Both the position numbers and the translations under genes were made by a program. The notes below the pieces were generated by a model. That model searched no databases, had not been told where the DNA came from, and was given only the letters and a program-made list of their open reading frames with translations. From Chloroflexota bacterium (GTDB lineage: Bacteria > Chloroflexota > Dehalococcoidia > DSTF01 > RBG-16-68-14): a DNA stretch of 64,000 bases. How positions within the stretch are numbered: position 1 is the stretch's first letter; each line of letters starts with the position of its first letter. Positions 26,328 to 34,396 of the stretch are shown one piece after another. Where the stretch lies: the NCBI GenBank assembly GCA_029262675.1, contig JAJCYW010000004.1:62001-126000 (forward strand). The letters are read 5' to 3'.

Positions 26328-27449
26328 TTGCAGGAACTGGCCAACCTCCGCGTGATCGAGCTGGGCCGGACGGCCGCGGCGGCCTTCACCGGCCGCTTCT
26401 GCGCGGACGCGGGCGCGGAGGTGGTGCTGGTTGAGCCGCCGGACGGCCATCCGCTGCGGCACGAAGGCCCGTTCTGCGGTGAAGAGGGCATCGAAACCTC
26501 CGCCGTCCACCTCCACGTCAACGCGGGCAAGCGCTCGCTGACGCTCGATCTGCCGTCGCAGGCCGGCGCGCTGCGCTCGCTGGTGGAAGCAGCGGACATC
26601 TTCGTCACGGACTTCCCCACAGCCCACCTCGCCGAACTGGGCCTGGCGTCGGACGACCTGCGCGCCGCAGCTCCCGCGCTGGTCATAACGCAGATTACGC
26701 CGTTCGGCGATACGGGGCCGTGCCGGACGTACGCAGGCACGAACCTGACCTGCCTGGCGTTGGGCGGTCAGCTCAAGATAACGGGCGACCCCGCGCGGGA
26801 GCCGCTGTCGAACTTCGGTGCGCAGGCCGAGTACCAGGCCGGCCTTTCGGCGTTTGCAGGCACTGTCGCGAACGTGCTGCTGCGCGACGCGACCGGCGAT
26901 GGCGCCTACCTCGACCTCTCGATACAGGATGTCGTCGCGACGAACCTGGAGCACCGCGGCCCCGCGCTGAACCTGGGCCTCGTCGCTAATCGCGCCGGTC
27001 TCAGCGTCTCCGCGACCTACGGCGTTTATCCCTGCGCCGACGGCTGGGTCTACTTGACGGCCTTCGCGCCGGCGCTCTGGGACCGGCTGAAGTCGGTCGT
27101 GCAGCTCCCGGAGCTGGACGAGGAGCGATTTTCGACGCAGGCTGGCCGGCTGGCGAACAACGACGAGCTACAGGCGATTCTGACCGGCTGGACGTTGGGC
27201 AAGACCAGCGACGAACTGCGCGCGTTCGCGCAGCGCGGCGAGCCGCTGACGGTGACCGAGACGCCGCAACGGCTGCTGGCCTCTGAGCAGTGGCGCGGCC
27301 GCGGCGTCGCGCACGAAGTCGACCATCCGCAGGCCGAGCGCATCGCCGTCCTCGGCTCGCCGTGGCTAGAGGAGGGCGCGGATTCGCCGAGTCCGGCGCC
27401 TCAACTCGGCGAGGCAAATGGCGAGCTGTTGTCGAAAGGCAGGGCGTAG
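26328..27449 (+). CDS. CaiB/BaiF family CoA-transferase, catalytic Asp replaced by Glu
   Basis: A 373-residue protein, short for the family. TTG at 26328 follows AAAGGGA; I see no better start. The fold is clear (NLRVIELGRTAAAAFTGRF, NAGKRS near 65-70, LDLSIQDV). At the catalytic Asp position I read Glu168 in GAQAEYQAG. The C-terminus ends early, without the GQHxxEVL helix of full-length members. Its stop shares one base with the GTG of the next CoA-transferase, which is intact, so the two are likely one heteromeric enzyme. Whether Glu supports transfer is unknown. Confidence 0.83.
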   Translation: MQELANLRVIELGRTAAAAFTGRFCADAGAEVVLVEPPDGHPLRHEGPFCGEEGIETSAVHLHVNAGKRSLTLDLPSQAGALRSLVEAADIFVTDFPTAHLAELGLASDDLRAAAPALVITQITPFGDTGPCRTYAGTNLTCLALGGQLKITGDPAREPLSNFGAQAEYQAGLSAFAGTVANVLLRDATGDGAYLDLSIQDVVATNLEHRGPALNLGLVANRAGLSVSATYGVYPCADGWVYLTAFAPALWDRLKSVVQLPELDEERFSTQAGRLANNDELQAILTGWTLGKTSDELRAFAQRGEPLTVTETPQRLLASEQWRGRGVAHEVDHPQAERIAVLGSPWLEEGADSPSPAPQLGEANGELLSKGRA

Positions 27450-28732
27450 TGGACTGGGCCTCAGGAAAGCTGCCGCTGGCCGGTATGCGTGTGATCGACT
27501 GGTCGCTCTACTGGGCGGGGCCGTACCTCAGCATGACGCTCCACGACTTGGGAGCGGAGGTGATCAAGATCGAGTCGCCCGGAAACTGGGACCCAATGCG
27601 CACCGTGATCGACGTCAACCGCTACGCCGGCGACAAGGCGAGGCCGATGACGCCGCAGGAGCGCTCCAACGTCAACCAGCACTACAACGAGTGGAATCGC
27701 GGCAAGCTCGGACTCGGCGTCGACCTCACCGACGAGCGCGGCCGCCAGATAGTGCTCGACCTGGCGGCGCAGGCCGACGTCTTCGTCGAGAACCACCGGC
27801 CTGGAGCCAAAGCGAAGCTCGGCATCGACTACGATGACGTCGCGGCAGTAAAGCCCGACATCATCTACGCATCGATCTCCGGCTTTGGCCAGACTGAACC
27901 GGAGCGCAACGCGATGGCGCTCGGCGCGCCGGTCGAGCTGGCCAGCGGTCTGTTCTCGCTCAACGGTTACCTGCACGACGAGACGCCTGCCAAGACTGGC
28001 TTCAGCTACGGCGACCCGGTCGGCGCTTTGGCCGCGCTCTCGGCTATTCTGCTGGCTCTGCGCGGCAGAAACAAGAGCGGCGCTGGTCGCTACCTCGACG
28101 TCGCGATGCGCGACGCGCTCTCGTTTGGAATCGGCGCGGCCTTCACGGACTGGTCGGCGAACGGCGACGTGCGGTCGCGACGCGGCAACCGTCACCCGGT
28201 CTACGCGCCGCAGGGCGTCTATCGCTGCGCCGGCGATGACGAATGGGTGGCCATCAGCGTTCGCGACAACGCCGACTGGCAGGCGCTGGGCGCGGCGCTC
28301 GGCAACCCGGCCTGGCACGGCCACCCGGCGTTCGCCGACGCCGCGAGCCGCCGCCTGCGCCACGACCAACTCGACGCCCAGATCGAGTCCTGGACGTCGC
28401 AGCGGAGCGCCCGCGATGCGGAGTCGGCGCTGCAGCAGGCCGGTGTGCCGGCGGGCGCCGTGTTGGACTTCCAGCAGCTCGGCGAGGACCCGCAGCTTGC
28501 GGCACGTGGCGCGTTTCTAGAAGTCGAGCATCCGGTGTTCGGCAAGGAGGTGCGGGCTTCGTCGCAGTGGGCGCGCGGCGAACAGCCCCAGCAGATCGAT
28601 CTTCCCGCGCCGTGCTTCGGTCAGCACAACCACGAGCTGCTATCGCGTCTGCTGGGCATGGACGGTGACGCGATAGACCTGCTCGAACGCGACGGCGTTG
28701 TCGCTAACGAAATCAACGCCGCCGCGGACTAA
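27449..28732 (+). CDS. CaiB/BaiF family CoA-transferase (catalytic Asp189)
   Basis: A 427-residue class III CoA-transferase. The frame is open to 27290, but the GTG at 27449 touches the previous stop (TAGTG) and yields the normal N-terminus (GMRVIDWSLYWAGPY). Asp189 in FSYGDPVG is at the catalytic position, with GAGRYLDVAMRD after it. An insertion near 48-80 lengthens the region before the NRGKLG stretch. It pairs with the shorter Glu168 homolog upstream. A terminator-like hairpin and a hairpin array follow at once, so the transcript probably ends here. Confidence 0.86.
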   Translation: MDWASGKLPLAGMRVIDWSLYWAGPYLSMTLHDLGAEVIKIESPGNWDPMRTVIDVNRYAGDKARPMTPQERSNVNQHYNEWNRGKLGLGVDLTDERGRQIVLDLAAQADVFVENHRPGAKAKLGIDYDDVAAVKPDIIYASISGFGQTEPERNAMALGAPVELASGLFSLNGYLHDETPAKTGFSYGDPVGALAALSAILLALRGRNKSGAGRYLDVAMRDALSFGIGAAFTDWSANGDVRSRRGNRHPVYAPQGVYRCAGDDEWVAISVRDNADWQALGAALGNPAWHGHPAFADAASRRLRHDQLDAQIESWTSQRSARDAESALQQAGVPAGAVLDFQQLGEDPQLAARGAFLEVEHPVFGKEVRASSQWARGEQPQQIDLPAPCFGQHNHELLSRLLGMDGDAIDLLERDGVVANEINAAAD

Positions 28733-28753
28733 GGGCGCACTGCGGTGCGCCTT
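28732..28753 (+). terminator. Hairpin directly after the CoA-transferase stop
   Basis: Perfect 7-bp stem GGCGCAC / GTGCGCC (28734-28740, 28745-28751), extended by a G-T and an A-T pair, with a TGCG loop, starting at the last stop-codon bases. Followed by CTT and the hairpin array rather than a long T-tract. Likely transcript end of the two-gene CoA-transferase unit. Confidence 0.5.
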
Positions 28754-28890
28754 CGAGTCCGCGTAAACGCGGACTCGGGGGCGATTGCCGGCTGCGCTGC
28801 GGCGTGGCTTTGAGTCCGCGTAACCACGGACTCGGGGCGATTGCCGGCTGCGCTGCGGCGCGGCTTTGAGTCCGCGGTTACGCGGACTCG
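28754..28890. repeat. Array of three hairpins in 56-57 base direct repeats
   Basis: GAGTCCG recurs at 28755, 28812 and 28868 (57 and 56 bases apart), each time as the left arm of a palindrome ending CGGACTC. Stem lengths are 10, 7 and 9 bp; loops read TAAA, an 8-base loop, and GTTA. Between them lies a shared spacer containing GCGATTGCCGGCTGCGCTGC (starts 28781 and 28837). It resembles REP/BIME-type elements more than a CRISPR. It separates the CoA-transferase pair from the molybdenum hydroxylase operon. Confidence 0.8.
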
Positions 28891-28985
28891 GGAGCCGGCC
28901 TGTGTTGACTGGCGCAGGCCACTGCCTATAATGGAGCGGCCCCGGCAGCCGTCATCTGCCGGCCCCCGTACGCAAGAGGCGACCT

Positions 28986-29858
28986 ATGAAGCCAGCCCAG
29001 TTCGACTACGCAGACCCGCGCAGCGTGGAGGATGCGGTTGCGCTGCTGCAGCAGCACGGCGCCGATGCCAAGATCCTGGCTGGTGGTCAGAGCCTGGTGC
29101 CGTTGCTCAACATGCGCCTGGCGCGGCCGGCCGTCATCATCGACGTCGGCAAGCTGCGCGACCTCGACTACATCCGTGATGACGGCGACGCGCTCGTGAT
29201 CGGTGCGCTGACCACCCAGCGCAGCGTGGAGCGCTCCGAGCTCGTCGCGCGGGAGCATCCCCTGCTGGCGGCCACCACCCGCTACATCGCGCATCCGCAG
29301 ATAAGGAACCGCGGGACGTTTGGCGGCTCGATTGCCCACGCCGACCCGGCGGCCGAGTGCCCGGCGCTGGCCGTCGCGCTCGATATGCAGATCACGGTCG
29401 TCGGGCCGGGGGGGGCGCGCGTGATCGCGGCCGCCGACTTCTTCGTCACCTACCTGACGACCTCGTTAGAACAAGACGAGATCCTGACTGACGTGCGCGT
29501 ACCGAAGCTGACGCCGGGCACCGGCTGGTCGATTCAAGAAGTCGCGCGCCGCCACGGCGACTTCGCGATGGCCGGGGCCATTTGCACGCTGACGCTGGAG
29601 CGCGGCCGCTGCGCGGCCGCCCGCATCGCGCTGTTCGGCGTGGGGGCCGTGCCAGTGCGCGCGCCGGAAGCGGAGCAGACGATTATCGGCCAGGAGCCGA
29701 ACGCTGCGCTGTTCGAAGAGGCAGGTGCGCGGGCGAGCGCGGAGATAAGCGAGCCGCTGGCGGACATCCACGGGTCGTCCGAGTTTCGCAGGCACTTGGC
29801 CGGCGTGATGACGCAGCGCGCCCTGACGGAAGCATTCTCACGGGCAGAGGCGCGATGA
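28986..29858 (+). CDS. Xanthine dehydrogenase/CO dehydrogenase family FAD-binding (medium) subunit
   Basis: A 290-residue FAD subunit of a molybdenum hydroxylase. The two FAD motifs are seen as AGGQSLVPLLNMRLA near 36-50 and IGALTT near 74-79, and the RNRGTFGGSIAHADPAAE loop near 102-119 is typical. It passes electrons from the iron-sulfur subunit to the final acceptor. It is the first of three overlapping genes (ATGA overlaps), in the order medium-small-large found in many CoxMSL-type operons. There is no signal peptide; such enzymes assemble in the cytoplasm. Confidence 0.9.
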   Translation: MKPAQFDYADPRSVEDAVALLQQHGADAKILAGGQSLVPLLNMRLARPAVIIDVGKLRDLDYIRDDGDALVIGALTTQRSVERSELVAREHPLLAATTRYIAHPQIRNRGTFGGSIAHADPAAECPALAVALDMQITVVGPGGARVIAAADFFVTYLTTSLEQDEILTDVRVPKLTPGTGWSIQEVARRHGDFAMAGAICTLTLERGRCAAARIALFGVGAVPVRAPEAEQTIIGQEPNAALFEEAGARASAEISEPLADIHGSSEFRRHLAGVMTQRALTEAFSRAEAR

Positions 29859-30364
29859 CGGCGAAACGCGACGTATCGCTAACGGTGAACGGCGTGGCAT
29901 ACAGCGCCTCCGTCGAGCCGCGCATGACGCTCGTCGACCTGCTGCGCGGCGAGCTGGGGCTGACGGGCACGCACGTTGGCTGCGAGCACGGGGTCTGCGG
30001 CGCCTGCACCATTCTCCTGAACGGACAGGCCGTACGCTCCTGCATCATGCTGGCGGTGCAGGCGGACGGCGCGGAGTTGATGACGGTGGAAGGCCTGAGC
30101 GAAGACGGTCAACTTCACCCGATCCAGCAGGCCTTTGTCGGCCAGCGCGGGCTGCAGTGCGGCTTCTGTACGCCGGGCTTCCTGATGTCGGTCTACGAGC
30201 TGCTGCAACACAACCCCGCGCCTGGCGACGACGAGATCAAGGAGGCGCTGGGCGGCGAGCTTTGCCGCTGCACGGGCTACCAGTCTATCCTGCGCTCTGT
30301 GCGCGACGCCGCAGCGCGCCTACGTGGCGAAGTGCCCGCGGCTGCTACAGAGGGAGAGGCATGA
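29855..30364 (+). CDS. Xanthine dehydrogenase/CO dehydrogenase family [2Fe-2S] (small) subunit
   Basis: A 169-residue iron-sulfur subunit from ATG 29855, overlapping the previous stop. The plant-ferredoxin-like cluster is bound by C43, C48, C51 and C63, and the second cluster by C102, C105, C137 and C139 (QCGFCTPG and LCRCTGY), all present. The extra N-terminal frame (from 29582) belongs to the medium subunit region and is not coding here. It carries electrons from the molybdenum centre to the FAD subunit. Confidence 0.92.
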   Translation: MTAKRDVSLTVNGVAYSASVEPRMTLVDLLRGELGLTGTHVGCEHGVCGACTILLNGQAVRSCIMLAVQADGAELMTVEGLSEDGQLHPIQQAFVGQRGLQCGFCTPGFLMSVYELLQHNPAPGDDEIKEALGGELCRCTGYQSILRSVRDAAARLRGEVPAAATEGEA

Positions 30365-32778
30365 CGCCGGACCTGCCGAAGTCGCTGTCCGACTTGCCGG
30401 TGACCGCGCCCAAGTGGGTGGGCAAGCCCGTCAACCGCATTGAAGACCCGATGCTGGTGACCGGCAGGGTGGAGTTTATCGATAACCTCACCATGCCCGG
30501 AATGCTCCACTGCGCCATTCTGCACAGCCCGTACCCCCACGCCAAGATCAACGGCATCGACGTCACCGCTGCGGAGTCCCTGCCCGGCGTCGTCGCAATC
30601 GTTACGGGTGAGGACGCGGAGCGCTGGAGTCGCGTCGGCTATACGTCGCCGGAGGGCTGGGGGACGCACTGCATGGCCACAGACAAGGTGCGATTCGCCG
30701 GCGAGCCTGTCGCCGCCGTGGCGGCCGTCAGCCGCTACGTGGCGGAGGACGCGCTCGAACTGATCGATGTCGACTACGAACCGCTGCCCGTCATCGTCGA
30801 CGCGCACGCCGCGCTGGAGCCGGACAGCCCGCGCATCTTCGAGGAGCACGACAGCAACGTCATGTACCAGCGGGACTTCAAGTGGGGCGACGTCGACGGC
30901 GCGTTTGCCGCCGCCGATCACACCTACACGGAGCGCTTCCGCTGGCATCGCGTCGGCGCGAATCCAATAGAAACGTTCGGCGTGATCAGCCAGTGGAACC
31001 CCATCAGCGAGACGCTGACCTGCCACGGCAGTTTCCAAACGCCCGCCTTCATGGCGCTGGGCCGCGCGGCGATGCACCGCTTGCCGACGAACAAGGTCAG
31101 GGCCATCGGCCAGCCACACGGCGGCAGCTTCGGCGGCAAGGGTGGTGGCCGCGGTATCGATATCACAGCCCTGCTGTCGCGCAAGGCGGGCGGGCAGCCG
31201 GTCAAATGGATCGAGGACCGTCTGGAGTACCTCTCCGCCGGCGGGGGGCAGGCCTGGGACCGCTTCTACGAGGCGTCGCTGGCCGTAAACGACGATGGCA
31301 CGGTCACCGGCCTGCGCGTCAAGCTGCTGGACGACCTGGGCGCCACGGGGGAAGGCTTCGGCGCGACCGGAGCAGCCAAGCCGATGGCGAGCTTCACGGG
31401 CTGCTACGCCATCCCGAACGCCGAGTACGACCTCACCATCGTCGCGACGAACAAGCTGCCGGCCAGTCCGTATCGGGGCATGGGGCCGCCGCCGCACAAC
31501 TTTGTGCTGGAGCAGATGATGGACATCGCGGCCCGCGACCTCGGCGTCGACCCGGCCGAGTTCCGCTGCAGGAACTTCATCCCGTCCGACCAGTTCCCCT
31601 ACACCATCGCCAGCGGCAATGAGTACGACAGCGGCGATTACGACGCCGCCATGAAGAAGCTGCTGGAGATGGCGGACTACGATGCCCTCCGCGCCGAACA
31701 GGAGCAGGCGCGTAGTGAGGGCCGGCTGCGCGGTATCGGCATCGTCAGCACGATCGAACCCGGCGTTTTCGATTGGAACGCCTACGCCGTGATCGGCCAG
31801 AAGGGTGTCGGCGTGCCAGAGGGCGTGAGCGTTAGCATCGGCAATACGGGCAAGATCATCGTGCGCGTCGGCTTCCCGCTGGAGGGCCAGGGCCAGTACA
31901 CCGTCGCGGCGCAGCTTCTGGCCGACTACTTCGCCGTCGACATCGGTGACGTGGAGGTAGTCGCGCAGGACAGCCTCTCCGCTCCGACGAACTTCGGTCC
32001 GGGCGGCAGCCGCCTCGCCGTCGCACTGACGGGCGCGGTGCTGGGCGCGGCAGGGAAGATCCGGGACAAGTTCGTCCGCGTGGCCGCCAAGCTCTTCGAG
32101 GTGCAGCCGGAAGACATCGAGCTGATGGACGGCAAGCTGCGTGTGCGCGGCGTGGCAGGCGGCGCGCAGTTAACGGTGGGCCAGGCTGCCGGCATATTGA
32201 TCCACCGCACCGATCTGCTGCCGGACGGCATGGAGCCGGGCGCGGAGGCGACGTTCGTCTGGTCCTCGCCCGACCGCGTGCCTCCTGATGACGACGGCCG
32301 CGTCAAGAGCTACCTGACCGCGGCGTACGCTTGTCACCTCGTCGTCGTCGATGTCGACCCGGAGACGGGCAAGACGGAGATCCTCAAGTACGTCATCGTC
32401 GATGACTGTGGCACGAGGCTCAACCCGGCCAACGTCGAGGGCATGATCGACGGTGCCGTCGCGCAGGGCGTGGGCGCGGCGCTGCTGGAGGAGTACGTCT
32501 ACGATGAAGATGGGCAGCTCCTCACCGGCACGTTCATGGACTACCTGCTGCCGACGATCCACGAGGTCCCGGCGACGGAGAAGGCCGCGCTGGTCACGCC
32601 ATCGCCGTTTACGCCGCTGGGCGCGAAGGGCGCGGGCGAGAGCGCGATCCACACTACGCCGGCCGCCATCATGTGTGCGATAAACGACGCGCTGCTGCCG
32701 CTGGCCACCCGCGCCACCGAGGTGCCGGCCACGCCCAACCGGCTCTGGACGCTGCTACAGGCTGCGAAGCAGCCGTAA
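30361..32778 (+). CDS. Xanthine dehydrogenase/CO dehydrogenase family molybdenum-binding (large) subunit
   Basis: An 805-residue catalytic subunit from ATG 30361 (ATGA overlap); the upstream open frame is not used. The molybdopterin segments GGSFGGKGGG near 256-265 and the active-site AKGAGES with Glu near 760 are conserved. The substrate loop reads YRGMGPPP at about 371, not AYRCSFR (form I CO dehydrogenase) nor AYRGAGR (form II), so CO is unlikely. The enzyme would hydroxylate an aromatic heterocycle, aldehyde or CoA-ester ring carbon using water. The SDR after it may oxidise the new hydroxyl. Confidence 0.9.
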   Translation: MTPDLPKSLSDLPVTAPKWVGKPVNRIEDPMLVTGRVEFIDNLTMPGMLHCAILHSPYPHAKINGIDVTAAESLPGVVAIVTGEDAERWSRVGYTSPEGWGTHCMATDKVRFAGEPVAAVAAVSRYVAEDALELIDVDYEPLPVIVDAHAALEPDSPRIFEEHDSNVMYQRDFKWGDVDGAFAAADHTYTERFRWHRVGANPIETFGVISQWNPISETLTCHGSFQTPAFMALGRAAMHRLPTNKVRAIGQPHGGSFGGKGGGRGIDITALLSRKAGGQPVKWIEDRLEYLSAGGGQAWDRFYEASLAVNDDGTVTGLRVKLLDDLGATGEGFGATGAAKPMASFTGCYAIPNAEYDLTIVATNKLPASPYRGMGPPPHNFVLEQMMDIAARDLGVDPAEFRCRNFIPSDQFPYTIASGNEYDSGDYDAAMKKLLEMADYDALRAEQEQARSEGRLRGIGIVSTIEPGVFDWNAYAVIGQKGVGVPEGVSVSIGNTGKIIVRVGFPLEGQGQYTVAAQLLADYFAVDIGDVEVVAQDSLSAPTNFGPGGSRLAVALTGAVLGAAGKIRDKFVRVAAKLFEVQPEDIELMDGKLRVRGVAGGAQLTVGQAAGILIHRTDLLPDGMEPGAEATFVWSSPDRVPPDDDGRVKSYLTAAYACHLVVVDVDPETGKTEILKYVIVDDCGTRLNPANVEGMIDGAVAQGVGAALLEEYVYDEDGQLLTGTFMDYLLPTIHEVPATEKAALVTPSPFTPLGAKGAGESAIHTTPAAIMCAINDALLPLATRATEVPATPNRLWTLLQAAKQP

Positions 32779-32779
32779 G

Positions 32780-33598
32780 ATGGCGACCGCGCTGCCGCGG
32801 CTCGACCTCACCGGAACCGCGACGATTGTTACCGGAGGCGGCTCCGGGATCGGCCGCGCGTCGGCGCTCCTGCTGGCGGAGCTGGGGTCGGCCGTCTGCA
32901 TCGTCGACCGCGATGCGGCAGCGGCCGAAGCCGCAGTAACCGTCGTGGCAGAGGCCGGCGGCCGGGCCTGCAGCGTCGTCGGCGACGTGCGCGAGGTCGA
33001 CACGGCGACGGAGGCGGCGGACGCCATGCTGGCGCAGTACGGCCGCGTCGATGCGTTGGTGAATAACGCCGGCGGCATGTTCTTCTCGGCGGCCGAGAAG
33101 CTGACGCCCGGCGGCTGGAGCGCCATCATCAAGCTCAACTTGGACGCTACGTTCCTGTTCGCGCAGGCCGTCCATCCGGCGATGGCCGCCGCTGGCAAAG
33201 GAGCGATCGTCAACATCGCCAGCGTGGCCGGTATCGCCGGCAGCCCTGGGGCAGCTCACTACGGCGCGGCCAAAGCGGGCGTCATCAACCTCTCACGCAG
33301 CCTGGCGCTGGAGTGGGCGCCCGCCATCCGCGTCAACTGCATCGCGCCGGACTTCATCCAGACGGAAGGCACGCAGCAACTAATGACGGACGCCGAGCGC
33401 GATCGGCTGACACGGCTGGTGCCGCTGGCCCGGCCCGGAGCGCCGGAAGACGTGGCGAACGCTGTGGCCTTCCTCGTCTCCGACATGGCGGCCTTCGTTA
33501 CCGGGCAGACGTTGGTAGTGGACGGGGGCACGTTGAACAGGGGACGGTTGGAGTTTGCGTCCGACTTCGCGGACGGGTCCGGCGCGGCGGACGCCTGA
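32780..33598 (+). CDS. Short-chain dehydrogenase/reductase
   Basis: A 272-residue classical SDR starting one base after the hydroxylase large-subunit stop, so it is part of that operon. Cofactor motif TGGGSGIG near 19-26, NNAG near 90-93, catalytic Y-G-A-A-K, and ending VTGQTLVVDGGT followed by a 25-residue extra tail. The Asp after the second strand (CIVDRD) suggests NAD. It probably oxidises a secondary alcohol, plausibly one produced by the molybdenum hydroxylase. Confidence 0.88.
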   Translation: MATALPRLDLTGTATIVTGGGSGIGRASALLLAELGSAVCIVDRDAAAAEAAVTVVAEAGGRACSVVGDVREVDTATEAADAMLAQYGRVDALVNNAGGMFFSAAEKLTPGGWSAIIKLNLDATFLFAQAVHPAMAAAGKGAIVNIASVAGIAGSPGAAHYGAAKAGVINLSRSLALEWAPAIRVNCIAPDFIQTEGTQQLMTDAERDRLTRLVPLARPGAPEDVANAVAFLVSDMAAFVTGQTLVVDGGTLNRGRLEFASDFADGSGAADA

Positions 33599-33632
33599 CG
33601 CCAGCCTGGAATCGTCAGCCTGACATCGTCAA

Positions 33633-33647
33633 GCTCACATCGTGAGC
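33633..33647. terminator. Short hairpin over the stop codon at a convergent junction
   Basis: GCTCAC / GTGAGC with a 3-base loop. It contains the minus-strand SDR stop (33635-33637) and lies 35 bases after the plus-strand SDR stop, so it could serve both. Only 6 bp and no T-tract, hence weak. Confidence 0.3.
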
Positions 33648-34372
33648 CCACCGCTGACGCTCAGCACCTGGCCCGTGACGTGGCCGGCCCGCTCCGACGC
33701 GAGATAGACCACCGCGGCGGCGATGTCTTCCGGCTGCCCCAACTGGCGCAGAGGCGTCGCCTTGATCAGCTTCTCGACCACCGTGCTCGACTTCTCTGCG
33801 AACGCGCGCAGCATCGGCGTGTCGGTTGGCCCGGGCGAAACGCAGTTGACCGTGATGCCGTGGCGCGCGAACTCCAGCGCCAGCGACTTCGTCAGCGCGA
33901 TGACGCCACCCTTCGCCGCCGCGTAGACTGCTTCGCCGGATGCCCCGGTCCGGCCTGCGTCCGACGCGATGTTGACGATGCGACCGCCTCCGCGCTCGAT
34001 TAGGCGCGGCAGCGCGGCCTGGCTCACGAAGACAGTGGAAAGCAGATTGACGTTGACCAGCCGCTGGACTTCGTCAGGTTTGGTCTCGAGAAAGGCCCGC
34101 GTCCCGGCCCTGCCCGCGCAGTTGACGACGATATCGATGCCGCCGAGCTCCGCCACGACCTCGCCTACTGCGGCCGACGTCGCGGCGGCGTCCGTCACAT
34201 CGACAGCGCATTCTACTGTCGCGGCGTTTGCTGAAGCGCCGCCGCCGGCCGTGTTGAGGTCGAGGCTTGCCACCGCGCAGCCGCCCTCCGCCAGCTCGCC
34301 CACGATGGCAGCGCCGATGCCGCTGGCGCCGCCCGTGACCAGCGCAACCTTGCCGTCGAATCGCAGTTCCAT
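33635..34372 (-). CDS. Short-chain dehydrogenase/reductase, last gene of the side-chain operon
   Basis: A 245-residue SDR behind a GAGGAGG site. Motifs: TGGASGIG near 14-21, NCAG near 89, catalytic Y-A-A-A-K, closing GHVTGQVLSVSGGLTM. The LDLN after the second strand suggests NAD. It follows the ACAD by 24 bases and would act on a hydroxyl group, for example a 3-hydroxyacyl or ring hydroxyl intermediate of the pathway encoded upstream. It is the distal gene of a minus-strand run that starts at 43170. Confidence 0.87.
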   Translation of the reverse strand: MELRFDGKVALVTGGASGIGAAIVGELAEGGCAVASLDLNTAGGGASANAATVECAVDVTDAAATSAAVGEVVAELGGIDIVVNCAGRAGTRAFLETKPDEVQRLVNVNLLSTVFVSQAALPRLIERGGGRIVNIASDAGRTGASGEAVYAAAKGGVIALTKSLALEFARHGITVNCVSPGPTDTPMLRAFAEKSSTVVEKLIKATPLRQLGQPEDIAAAVVYLASERAGHVTGQVLSVSGGLTM

Positions 34373-34396
34373 GTTCCTCCTCGCCGAGGCCGGCCC

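Noticed and set aside
28754..28890. CRISPR array
   Set aside because: The spacer parts are themselves repeated, the palindromes are perfect hairpins and only three units exist; no cas genes nearby.
28986..32778. Aerobic CO dehydrogenase (CoxMSL)
   Set aside because: Subunit order fits, but the large subunit lacks the AYRCSFR loop of true CO dehydrogenase and the AYRGAGR loop of form II.
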